Shown here piece after piece: positions 1 to 10,769 of a DNA stretch of 64,000 nucleotides (positions are counted from its first letter, which is position 1; the number at the start of each line of letters is the position of its first letter). Under the pieces are notes generated by a model that ran no database searches, was not told the origin of the DNA, and saw only the letters and a program-made list of their open reading frames with translations. Made by a program: the position numbers and the translations under genes. This DNA is from Oxytricha trifallax (Eukaryota > Ciliophora > Spirotrichea > Sporadotrichida > Oxytrichidae): the NCBI GenBank assembly GCA_000711775.1, contig ARYC01000423.1, forward strand, positions 1 through 64,000. Reading direction: 5' to 3'.

Positions 1-47
1 ATCAATCAAAAACTCAATCAAACTACTGAAAGGGTTTTGGGGTTTTG
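1..47 (+). mobile_element. Terminal inverted repeat of a TBE cut by the window edge
   Basis: The last 47 bases of a telomere-bearing element whose body lies left of the window. It ends in AAAGGGTTTTGGGGTTTTG and matches the right end of the complete element at 62130-62176 almost base for base, in the same orientation. The three bases after it (ATG) would be the target duplication; TBEs favour ANT, so this flank is either atypical or mutated. Confidence 0.85.
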
Positions 48-1014
48 ATGAGAAAGTATATCACAAAGTCCGATTCAAGTTAGAACAATTAATCATCAAT
101 ATATTATGATATTTCTGATAAAATTGATAATTTTACATATTAGTGTGGATAAAGATGCTTCAAATATTTATGAAATATTCTTAATCTAAAATAGCAAATT
201 CTAATTTACGAAATACTCAAAAGCAAGTACTTCACTTTTAAAATTCACATCGTAAGAATCTAATTGATTGTTAAATTTTTGGAATTTTAGATTTTAACTG
301 GATAGTCATTCCTCTTAATCACTATCACATTAAACACTAAGTTTTTATATTTCTTTCTTTTTTTCTGTTAAATCATTAAGTAATTTCTATATAATAGTAA
401 AATAATTTGTATCTGAGTGATGTATAAAAACAACTAATAAATTTCCTTAGCAATTAATTAATAATTAAAGATTTTTGCTTTGCCTCCTCTCACACATGAT
501 TTACTTCACTTCATTAAATTTACAAACAATTTCAAAAAAATCATCTCCCAAGCATGATTTAGTTTTAGTTTTATACTTTTAATCTCTTTGAATCCTTTTA
601 AGTCAATAAATTTTTAATTATAATGTTAATCATTCAATTATGGAACTATTATCAGTATGAATTATTTTTAATTCTTATTGAGAAATCTCTATTATTTTAG
701 AGGATTTCCTATAAATAAATTTCTCTTAAATCTTAAAGATTTTGTCTACGACTTTAACAATAATCTAAATGAAACCCCAATTATGAAATTAAATGAGAGA
801 ACTTTGTAAAAGGTATTTAAATTAAAAATTAATTAATTAAATTTAATTAGAAAACATATGTATACATAGTAAACTCAATGTTTACTTTTCATCTAGAGTT
901 TTATTAATATTAAATAATTTCATGATTATAACTCTGTTAAAGAGTAGATAATAATATAAATTGACTTATAAAATGACTTATTTGTCCTATTTGTCATATA
1001 AAAATGCTTAAGTA
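48..1014. other. AT-rich DNA, no gene seen
   Basis: Very AT-rich sequence directly after the TBE end. I see no frame with coding character, no repeat array and no RNA gene. Confidence 0.6.
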
Positions 1015-1112
1015 AGTTGGCGCCAAAGAAAACGTCAGATGGCGCCATTAACCCTAATTAATATATCTATCATAAGTGTCAGTTGGCGCCAAAGAAAATG
1101 TCAGATGGCGCC
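1015..1112. repeat. Direct repeat carrying four GGCGCC boxes
   Basis: Two 32-bp copies (1015-1046 and 1081-1112) differ at one base and are 34 bp apart. Each copy has GGCGCC near its start (inside TTGGCGCCAA) and again at its end, giving four boxes in 98 bp in DNA otherwise near 25% GC. The TTGGCGCCAA core resembles an E2F-type binding site. That reading is inference; no gene lies clearly next to it. Confidence 0.7.
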
Positions 1113-2287
1113 TAAAGAAAATTTTTGTATTTTGAAAATTAAAACTTATCCATTCCCAATAAAAATATCTATTATTAAAAACCTTATTTATAAAGGTATC
1201 AACTTAATAAAATTTAGCAATAAATATTCAATAAAGCTTAAAAAGTAGTATTTTGCTCAATAAAACGTAAATTTTTTATCAATTATCTATTGATCTAAGT
1301 TTATATGAAGCATAAAAAAATTAACTTAAATTCTAGAATGAAATTAATGAAATTTCATAGCCATTTTAAAGTAAAGTCAGTTAAATAAAATAAATTTTTA
1401 CATAAAAAAATGAAGGTTGTTTAAAATTAATTTTTGATAAAATTTTTAATTTTATAGTTTTATATTTTTTTATTACTTTAATTCTTTTCATTTAATGAAA
1501 AGAGTATTCTCATATTTTATAGTCTTTCAATTAATTTATTTTTTAATTTAATAAAGAGTTTAATAAGTTAACTATAAAATTAATTCTAATTAAAGAATTC
1601 ATTATGAGATTAAATTTTAAAACTTATTAGTAAAATTAATTTGAAATACAATAAAATAATCTTAGACTTACTAATATAAATAAAGTGATTATTGTAATTT
1701 TAAGCTTAGTTTGAGAAGGTTAAAATTTTTAGATTTTTGTTAAAAATTTACAAATTAAAGACTTACTTATAATAAATTATCATCGATGAAAAATAAATTA
1801 AAATAGAGGTATTTTTAAAAGAAAAATTATAAGTCCAATAAAAAACAAAAAAATCTAAAATTTTAAGAGTACAATTCTGTGTTTTAAGTGAAATACTATA
1901 AGTAAAAGAATGATAAATAAAATTAGTTTGGTCCCTTTTTGTCATAAAAAAGTAATAAATTGAAATTATAGTTGATAAAACTCTTTATATGCTAAAGAAT
2001 GAAAAATATACATAAATTGATTCAATTATTTAGAAAAAATCTATATACATTGGAATCATAAGATAAGTATAATAAAGGGTAAAGCGTTGTATTAAATATT
2101 GTATGAATAAATTTTATATTTTATGATTTTGTTAGAGTTTGTAATATTTTGTTATAGTTTGTTAGATTTTGTTAGACTTTTAAAAACTACAATTAATTAA
2201 TCGATTAACTATATAGCAATTAAAGAGTTATGATTTATATCCTTACTCTATTGATTAATTTATTCATCATCCTAGAATAATGCTTAT
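1113..2287. other. AT-rich DNA, no gene seen
   Basis: AT-rich spacer between the GGCGCC repeats and the telomere-like tract. No supported gene. Confidence 0.6.
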
Positions 2288-2310
2288 GGGGTTTTGGGGT
2301 TTTGGGGTTT
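2288..2310 (+). repeat. Interstitial telomere-like tract (G4T4)2-G4T3
   Basis: A perfect run of almost three GGGGTTTT units, the telomere repeat of hypotrich ciliates. It does not continue into the inverted-repeat sequence found next to the telomere-like part of the two TBE ends in this window, so it is not simply another copy of that terminus. Confidence 0.8.
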
Positions 2311-2487
2311 ACTACGTATAGATTAAAATCAGTCAGTCGAGAGTTCAATTCTTCTATAAGTATGTTTTTTTTTATTATTAAAAAAACAGTTAATTAATAA
2401 GAAATAGTGTTTAACTTTAATTTAAATATATATTTCACCCAAATTACATCAAAATATTACTAATAGGGTTTTATTTAATCCTTTAAT

Positions 2488-3240
2488 GTATTCATATTCA
2501 GCCAATGAATACTATGCTGCATCAGTAATCTTTAGATTAGACCTTCTATAGACTAATCAAATGACTGCATAACTATAACATCTAATAAAATTCCAGCAAC
2601 CACCGGATCAGACAACTCAGTGGACTTAAAAAATTCTCATACTGAAAAAATTTTCACCACATCACTTTCCTTGAAAAGTTAATTAGGACTTACATGGTAA
2701 AGGAACTAAGACTTTGCTGGCTTATTATTTTAAGCAATTAATAGGTTAAAATTTTACAATTCCAGAGACAGCTGTTGAACACTTAATTCTATCACAACGC
2801 ATGTTCTGGTAATAGATACTAAACAAGCCTATCTGCTGACGATGAAGCTTTAGTACCCTCATTTATCACTACATCATAAACCTCATCTGACTTTGTTGTC
2901 GCTTTTGCTCCAGTCGTGGGTAATGAGGGAATTTATATGTTAGAGTAAATTATTATTTGAACTCAAATAGAATTGATTTAGATAAAATATTTAACCTCCA
3001 TATATATCCAGAGTATGAAATAGGTTAAGAAGTTGCAGATTTTGAATTTCCAACTAACTTTTTGAATGGCAAAAAAACACTTAATCGTCAACTCTGCCAC
3101 TGATGTTAACTCTAACTCAAATAACTTTATTATTATTTGTGGTAATTTAGTTGATGACGGAGTAAATCCAGAACATAAGCAGGGAAATTTATTTCTTAAT
3201 CAACACAAGGATTTGCTACGGGTTAACATATTAGCATAGC
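2488..3240 (+). CDS. Coding pieces of a large extracellular repeat protein (upstream part)
   Basis: Reading TAA/TAG as Gln, short stretches in changing frames give plausible extracellular-type sequence, for example SADDEALVPSFITTSQ near 2830 and NSATDVNSNSNNFII near 3100, rich in Ser, Thr, Asn and Asp. They lie upstream of, and on the same strand as, the cadherin-like and Cys-rich pieces below, so they may belong to the same locus. Frames change several times, by IESs, decay or base-call errors that cannot be told apart here. Weak call. Confidence 0.3.
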
Positions 3241-4275
3241 AATAGACAGTAAACTTAATAGTATATTATAAATATGCTAGTATGGTTAATAAGGAGGCTT
3301 ATAAATTATAATAAATGTAGAAAATGTATCATCCTCACATAATGATTAGATTTTTTTGTTCTAGTACAGCTTGAATACACACTTTATTATGACAAATAAT
3401 ATTGAATACAAATAAAATACTATAATCCTAAGAATACTTTGTAAATTTAATTTCAAGAGTTCAATATTTAAATGGCATTGTTGAAAATGAATACCTTATT
3501 TATAGTTAAAAAAGGTATCATTATGAAACTTAATAGTAACTACAGAGTTCAGCATTACAAAGTTTACGCTTTTGGTACTTATTCTGTAGCCAACAAAATT
3601 GCTTTAAATTGTAATATAAATTTGTTAAACAGTATTTTGTGATTATAATCAAAAGGATTCCATTTTTAACTGGGGAATAAATTAATTAAACACTGAAACA
3701 TTTGTATAAAATTGGATTAGATTACTCCAAAACAAAGATAAAATAACAATAGAGTTACTAAAATCAATTGATTTAATTTACCAAGATGATTGCATTTTCT
3801 TATGCTTAACTTATTTAGTGGATAAAGAATATAGAATATTGACTGAGTGGTCACTTACCTAATATAACTCTACTAATGGATTAACATTTCAAGCAATAGA
3901 AATGAATAAATAGTTAGAAGAAATTAACAATTGTAGTTTATTTATCAAGTAGACGAAGAAATTTATTATTACACTACGTTTCTATGAGAAAACTTATCTA
4001 ATTCCTGTATATTTTTTTATAAAGACAATATGCAATATCTTGTTACAAGAGCCCTATCACTTTATATATACATACAGACAATAACTATTCATAACATCTA
4101 CAAATTCTAAGCCTTCTTCACTTAACATATTTATGAAATCCTACTCCCATGATAATAGTGAGCATTTGTTATTTGCAAAATCTTCTAGTCTACTGAAGCA
4201 GAAATGTTTTTACCATGCAAAAATAAGGCTATTCAATAAATTTCACAAATAATATATACTATGTACTATTCATGA

Positions 4276-4949
4276 AATCCTTTAACAAACAGGATCTAAT
4301 GGCAATTTTTCACTATTGGATTGACTATACAAAAGTTTTTTGCAAATAAGTGTGTAATTTATATATAAAAAATTACAATTGAATTAACTAATGAGTCCTC
4401 ATGGAAAAAAATCTATTTAGAGTGTTTGGGATTTAATTACCCTAAAATAATTGAAGATTACAAAGATTTGAGCAAAAATGTATCAGACACATGGAACGGT
4501 GCAATAATTGTTAAAGCTAATGATAACATATATGTATTTCCTGTCTTTCCCTAGTGTTCAAACAATATAATTACCTACTCTGTATAACTTGATTCACATG
4601 TTTTAGCTTCTTAGATAGTATTTGACCCTGATTTAAGTACAATAATATTGGCTCCAGATGATAATGATTATGTTGGAAAATACGCTTTGATATATTTTGT
4701 AACAATTACTGACGAATTAACTATCTTTAACTAAGTTGCTATAATATTAGAGATTTAAGTAAATCAACCACCTACTGCAAGTGAAGAATATTAAAATGAG
4801 TTTACTCTCTAGAATTCCATGAAAATACTTGGATAATAGTATCAGAGGATGATAAAAAAAATGATACTGCTTTTTTTAATGTGGATTTATTATATAATGA
4901 AGATTTATCAATTTTTTTTGGCTACAATTTGGTTCACGATAGTCATTTC
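4276..4949 (+). CDS. Cadherin-like (CADG-type) segment of a large surface protein
   Basis: A frame open from 4276 to 4959 reads as beta-strand sequence, with SWKKIYLECLGFNYPKI followed by alternating hydrophobic/polar stretches such as TIILAPDDNDYVGKYAL and TDELTIFNQVAIILEIQV. This resembles the Ig/cadherin-like repeats common in ciliate surface proteins. From 4830 the coding character moves by one frame (WIIVSEDDKKNDTAFFNVDL) up to a TGA at 4950. The family assignment rests on fold-like pattern, not on a diagnostic motif. Downstream pieces at 5209 and 6617 fit the same extracellular protein. Confidence 0.45.
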
Positions 4950-5208
4950 TGATCATCAATGAGTAACTTTTACAGGTGGTAATAAAATATTAATGATGGA
5001 TGTAATGAATACACAATTAGAGTCTCGATCTGATAATTTCAAAATTTTTACACCCTCTATTTACGATACTATACTAAGAGAAAATTAAGCATATGATTTA
5101 GAATCAAGTGTCGATAACTTTAGCTCCTTTATTTATTGCTGCAATTTACAGTTATAGTTTTACAGCCTCATACTTCGTAAACTTAAAGGAAGATGTATTA
5201 ACTATATT

Positions 5209-5433
5209 TTGCATAAAATCAGCAACAAATTCGGCTTCACATTCTTAGATACCTCAACTATAGATCCTTTAACTGGTGATTTAGTTATTAGTGCTTCAGT
5301 TCCAAGCAGCGTATCAATATTGCAACTTATAGATTTGCTTGCATCCCAACTGATGAGTTTGGAGCAATATCCACTACTTAAAATTTCATACTTGCAGTTG
5401 TTGCAATGCTTATATTACATACACCTAAAATAG
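5209..5433 (+). CDS. Second cadherin-like segment
   Basis: From 5218 the frame gives NKFGFTFLDTSTIDPLTGDL and then VISASVPSSVSI. The pattern of a buried strand, a TSTIDPLTGDL turn and a further strand is typical of CADG-type repeats (compare the D-x-x-T-G core of this family). It lies in line with the piece at 4276-4949 and probably encodes a neighbouring repeat of the same protein. Moderate confidence in coding, low in exact ends. Confidence 0.4.
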   Translation: MHKISNKFGFTFLDTSTIDPLTGDLVISASVPSSVSILQLIDLLASQLMSLEQYPLLKISYLQLLQCLYYIHLK

Positions 5434-5439
5434 TGACTA

Positions 5440-6600
5440 GGCTATAGTCAAGAATTGAATTAATAATCTACTTGTAAATAAATTAATCATCTACATGTGT
5501 CGATTCATAATATGAAATTATATCTTATAGCTAATTCATTAACAATACAATCTACACCAATCTATTCATAACACTTGGTTTACATGGGATGCTACTAATT
5601 TTCAATGAAATTTTAATTTTGTTGATAACATTAAAGCACAGACATTTGTAATAAAACTAGAATACTCAGGTGGCTAGAATAAAGCCAAATTAGTGACTTA
5701 CTCAATTGAGTAAAATTTAGACAATTTTCAGAATATAAATTAATTATTAAACATTTTATCAAGCAATTTTAAAATTATTTTTTAATCTAATTAAAAAGCA
5801 CATATCTTAAAATTTTTATCATAACTAGATACGTGCCAAATAAATACAATTAAATAATCAAACATTAAACTATTTTTTCTTAATTAAAATAATTAATCAT
5901 TTCTATAAATCCAAGTTCTTTTTTTAAAAGTTTCATACTTGAATTATTACTTTTTAAATATTATATAGAGCATTTTGATTATTTTTAAATATCTCAGTTT
6001 GATTAATTATTTATTAACTAATTTTAGTAGATCTACATTAAGTTTAAAAATGAACTTCCATTTATAGAAATAATTAAAATTATTTAGAAAAAAATAGTTA
6101 AATTTTTGATTTTTAAATTGTATTTATTTTTGACGTATTTATAAATGATCAAAATTTTTGATATAAGTATTATTTAATAAGAATAAAAAAAATATAATAA
6201 AATAGCGTCAATAAATGTTTGATAATTGATTTATATTCTGGAATTGACTAAATATTTACTCGATGACTGTTACAACTAATTATACTTTTGCCTTTACATA
6301 TATTATTGATCATATATTAGTATTTTTGCCATTCACCACGATATCTTTAGATATTGCAAATATTGGAAATTTATTTACCGATACAAAAATAAATGAATTC
6401 ACTCTTAGTTTTTGAGAAGTTGGAGCCTGTGATTTCTCTCTATTTATTACTGACTTTGAAGCTGTTGAAGGAGTTATATTTTTATCATTTGATAAATCGA
6501 TGAAAGGTAAATATTCTTTGGAGCTTGTGGGAATATAAAATATTGTCAGGAGACAACTGTTCCAATTGCAATTTAATTTGAAGGTAATCAAATGCTTATA
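5440..6600. other. AT-rich interruption, no gene seen
   Basis: AT-rich DNA between the cadherin-like and Cys-rich pieces. It may be an IES or spacer; a short direct repeat marking pointers was not found by eye. Confidence 0.45.
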
Positions 6601-6616
6601 TAACACTTATTTAGAA

Positions 6617-7105
6617 AGCTATGAGACTTGCATTTCTTGTTCAGATATTCTGGATAATATTTGCTTAAATTGCAATGAAAAATATATCTAAAATAATGAA
6701 TGCATTTTTGCATGCCCAAAAAGAACTTATGACGACCCAGAAGAGAAAGTATGTATAGACTGTCTTATTAAATGTAGTAAATGTTATGGAGAAGATAGCA
6801 TATAATATCACTTTAATATCATATTTTGCCTAATAAATATTTATTAGGAATGCAAAGCTGGTTAATTCATGCTTTGAAATGGTTGTTATTAAGATGGCCA
6901 TGATAACGAATGGGTGATCCCTCAGATTATCAACGCAAATGTATTAGCATTATATATCAACTCACATTTATTTTTAGAAATTGATATATCGGATTATCTA
7001 TTGTACTTTGGCCTGAATAATTATTTGAAACTACAGAAGCTTACAGGTCCTCTTTTGTTGGCATTGCATCAGATGAATAAATTAGCACGGATATGGATAA
7101 TTTAG
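6617..7105 (+). CDS. Furin-like Cys-rich segment of a surface protein
   Basis: The frame starting at 6617 has ten cysteines in about 61 residues, many in CxxC spacing (ETCISCSD, ICLNCNE, ECIFACPK, VCIDCLIKCSKC), the signature of furin-like/growth-factor-receptor Cys-rich repeats found in many ciliate membrane proteins. About 48 AT-rich bases (6800-6847) interrupt the motif without changing frame, and then ECKAGQFML resumes it. A TGA at 6875 breaks the frame just before NGCYQDGHDNEW, where the family would have an ordinary residue. The later part (to 7105) is less certain. Confidence 0.55.
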
Positions 7106-7189
7106 TTTGTGCTGATAATACATTAGGAAATGATGACTGAACTTGGAACAGAAAACTAACAATCAGTCTACCTATGATGCATATTTTTA

Positions 7190-8473
7190 AAAAAATTATC
7201 ACAATCTAAGAAATTCCTTCCTAATCACTGCATGCACTCAAAAGATTCTAAACTACATTTTAAGAAGTTAGTCAGTTTTTGAGTTGCTTTAAATCTTAAA
7301 ACAATTGTGCTTTCTGAAATAAATCTTTTACTCTCAAGCAAAAGTTAACTAGTATCTTTGTAATAAGCCCTGCAAAATGCTCTTTATTCTTAGGCAGTGT
7401 ACAAATATACAGGAATCTTAAAAGTGCCTTTTTTGTGTCTCATTAAAAGGCGCTCTAGTGTTTAGTAGTTACTCTGCAATAAGCATTGACGCTTTCTATC
7501 CAACAACTATCTATAGCTTCTAAAAATATGTATTTTGACACATGTCTTGGAAGCTCATTAAATAGAGCTAACAACCACTATCTTTATTTCTCACCTTGTA
7601 TATTTAGCTCTACTCCAAGAAACATGGGAATTTATATGAAATGTTAAGATATCAGTCAATGCTCAGCAAATGAATTTGAAATAAAGAAACAATCAAAGAA
7701 AATTTTGTATACGCGGTGAATATTTTCCATCCTAATGCATTTTATTTTGATGCTAAGACAATCTAATGTTAAAGTTTATAAGAACTTGCTTTTAAAATGT
7801 ATAATTATGGTCTGATTAATCATCTTCCATCACCAATAGTTAGAATAAATCTTGAGTTTTTTAAGATAATATCATTTTTTACAGTAGCAGCTTCATAAAC
7901 TAAGGACATTGAGAGAAAAGGGATTTGATTTGGAAAAATAATTAATATTAAATATTAACAGACTCCATTTATATTAATTAAAGTTAGGTTAATGGTATCT
8001 TTATTACTATATTAAATATATACGGCAGTCTAAAAAATGAAATATAATTTATCTGAATGTTTTCCTAATTAATAGCTGATATATATATATATATATGTTT
8101 TTTATTTTCCCCATTTTGAATGTATTTTATTAATAGTAGTGGTACTAAATCTGTATAATTTTAATTGGTACCAATTTAATAGTACCAAAACTTAATTTGT
8201 ACCTAGTTTTAAACTAACGGTTTAAATGGAAAATTCCAAAAGGGTTCAAAATTAATTGGTGCCATTACCAACCTAAATTATTGTTCTCAGTTGGTACTAA
8301 TATTAAAAATATTAAGCATGAATTTAGAAAAATATAGTTGTTATCTAAGTATAAATATGATATATAACACCTCATAATCAACCAATATTGTAGATAAAGT
8401 ATCTTCTTATTAGAGTAAATATAACTTAAAAAGTTTTTATAGCTTTTAATAGAAATTTAAGTTTAAATTTGAC
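7190..8473. other. Spacer with a TA-dinucleotide tract
   Basis: 7190-8040 contains scattered protein-like fragments in several frames, none strong enough to call. 8040-8473 is non-coding and includes a (TA)n tract near 8080-8097 and a diffuse GGTACTAA/TTGGTACC-like repetition around 8140-8290. Confidence 0.45.
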
Positions 8474-9810
8474 ATGGCGGCTAACTTAAATCGCAAAGCA
8501 ATTTACCTTGGCAATGTATAAATCATACATTAATTTTTGAACTACTAAAAAGCCTGAGAACATTTAGGCTGAGAGGGAAGGAGAGCTAAGTCCTTTTAAG
8601 TTTGAAGCATAGATCTTTTACATTGAAGTATAAAACTAAAAGGTGAGAACAAAGATAGGGCTTTAAAAAATAGATCAAATATTTTGAGAAGCCTAAAGAA
8701 TAGTAGCCAATTAAAAAGTTAAAATACTTTGAATGCAACGATTGTAAAAATTTCTTCTCAACTGAGTAAAGCAAGAAGAGGCATTTTAAAGATTTACATT
8801 CTGGTAAAGTAATTATTTATTTCAAGCATGATAAGATGGATGGCAGGTATTAAAGCACGACGTACATGAAGTTTAACATTCACTCAGAAAAAGTTAAAAG
8901 ACACATGTAGAAGCATCATATAGGCGAGTTTTAATCTAAGAATAAGAGGATTAAAAATTATACATGCCAAGAGAAGTAAAATAATGAATCAACCTGCAGG
9001 TAATACGTTGTTAGCTTGTTTCTAAGAGAGAACTATGTATATTCAGGCATTAAATGCTTTTGATCTTACCAACTGTATAGAAAACTACTTGAATATAAAC
9101 GTGTCTAGTAATGCAAAAATCATGGCAGTTTATGAGTATACATACAAGGTAAATCCTTTTAGCTATCTCATTAATAATGAGGATTATCAGAATGAATTCG
9201 CAAACAAATGTATAGATCTTAGAGAGGCTTAAAAAGAAATTGCAATAAATTGCTTAAGCTAGTGTGTTATTTTACGCTTTGATTTATGGCATCAAGGCTA
9301 AAGAAATATGATATGACTCTTAGAGATTATCTATCTCAAAATATATACCGGATGATTTGAATGATATTATATCAGAATATGATTAACGGCAGCTAGGAGT
9401 TGCATGAACTTTGATATGTTCATAGAGATTTAAAGCCTGAAAATGTAATGATAATTATCTGTCCTTTATAAGTTTTAGTTTTTGATTTCAGTAGAGCCTT
9501 ATGAAAAGAAGAGATTGTAACATCAGCAAAGGTTCATGGGAGACCAGGTTACTTCCCAATTCGAGAAAAGCGGACTAATGGCTTAGTTTATGAATGGGCA
9601 GTTGTTGATATTATATTAGAAAGTGATATGGAATCATGTCTTGCTTTGATACTAAACATGAAAACTATCAATAAATTTGGCTTAGATGCATATAAGCAGG
9701 AAAATGTTTGGTAAGAATTAGAATCTTAGTCGAGATGATAATCGTAGGAGGGCTCCTCCTATACTAGATAATCTTTAGATAACATAATTGAACCCTTAGA
9801 GACTGCATGA
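8474..9810 (+). pseudogene. Decayed TBE zinc-finger/protein kinase gene
   Basis: Homologous to the kinase of the complete TBE at 59497-60925. Visible parts: a canonical C2H2 finger at 8734-8799 (CNDC, 12 residues, H, 4 residues, H), the kinase catalytic loop HRDLKPENVM at 9421-9450, the metal-binding DFSRA at 9484, the activation-segment PGYFP, and EWAVVDIILESDM matching the region after the APE motif. The frame is broken by shifts before the finger and by TGA codons; one precedes YVHRD where the other copy has Gly. No flanking TBE ends or transposase remain, so this is an old, truncated copy. Confidence 0.85.
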
Positions 9811-10104
9811 TTCAAGAGATACAACAAAGTCAAGCAGATAAATTTTGTTGTTAATATCATAATATTCTATAAAAAATACTTTAAATTCTTATAAAACCTG
9901 CTTTTCTTTACTAACCCCAACAATACCTTTACTATACCTCCAAATCAAAGCATCAATAAACTCATTTAGAGGTTTAGGGGATTTGAATGGACTTTTATTC
10001 GTAGAGTCTTTGTAGGGAAATAAGAGCCCCTTTCATTACTATCCCGGCTACTATGCATATTTTACATAGGTTTTTCGGTAAATTTAAGTTAAAATTGTAA
10101 AATA

Positions 10105-10460
10105 TTTAATGAATTGCGAGTCAACTTAGCCAGAAATTCATTGCAATTCTATTAAAAATGCTATTAATTGATATGTGCAAGCATCCCTTAATATGTCAAG
10201 TAACTGCCTTGATTGAGGTATCTGTCCCTGTCCTACTAGTGAATAATATATTCTCAGAGAAAATCATGGTTATTTGAAAAATTGATCGGCAGTTGAATGG
10301 ATGGGTGATAAAGATAGAGATGACAATATTATTATATAAAAGATAAGGAAAGCCAAATATATGTCTTTATATTTAAAATTTTCATTTAGAAATTACACTG
10401 TTTACATACAAAATATCGAACTCTTAAGAAAATAACATAATCTTGAAAAAATATATTGAA
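10105..10460 (+). CDS. Cys-containing coding segment of unknown function
   Basis: One frame gives NCESTQPEIHCNSIKNAIN, SSNCLD, GICPCPTSEQYILRENHGYL and SAVEWMGDKDRDDNIII without any shift over about 118 codons, but it contains four TGA codons (10160 to 10450). Codon use is purine-rich at first positions. I do not recognise a family. The four TGAs mean it is either an old pseudogene or a case of TGA read as sense; see findings. Confidence 0.3.
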
Positions 10461-10534
10461 GGCTTATTCAAAAAAAATGTTATATAATAAAGATTCTGAT
10501 AGATATAATATAAATATTGTGGTCTTTTAAATTA

Positions 10535-10682
10535 TATAGGATAAGAATGGATTTAGTCTTAGTTCATAATTTTTAAAAATACTAATATCGCCTTCCTCAG
10601 AGTGCATCGTATCAGTGTTAGCCAAAATATCAGAGAAATCAACGATTCTTTTATGAGCCTTTCTTATGAATTCTGAAGTTTG
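10535..10682 (-). CDS. Short coding segment, unknown function
   Basis: On the minus strand a frame reads QTSEFIRKAHKRIVDF, then SDILANTDTMHSEEGDISIF, a helical, charged sequence with good codon periodicity and higher GC than its surroundings. No start or stop can be assigned; probably one segment of a larger gene. Confidence 0.35.
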
Positions 10683-10769
10683 ATTGCTATAAGTCACCGT
10701 AGAAATTAGATTTATCTTTTTTGCTTAATCTTTTGTTATTAAAGTATTTCTTTCAAGTGTTTTATTCTA

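Noticed and set aside
2311..2375. tRNA-like stretch (GAGTTCAATTC followed by T9) after the telomere-like tract
   Set aside because: The T arm has mismatched pairs, no matching 5' acceptor strand or D arm is visible, and the base composition is too AT-rich; probably chance.
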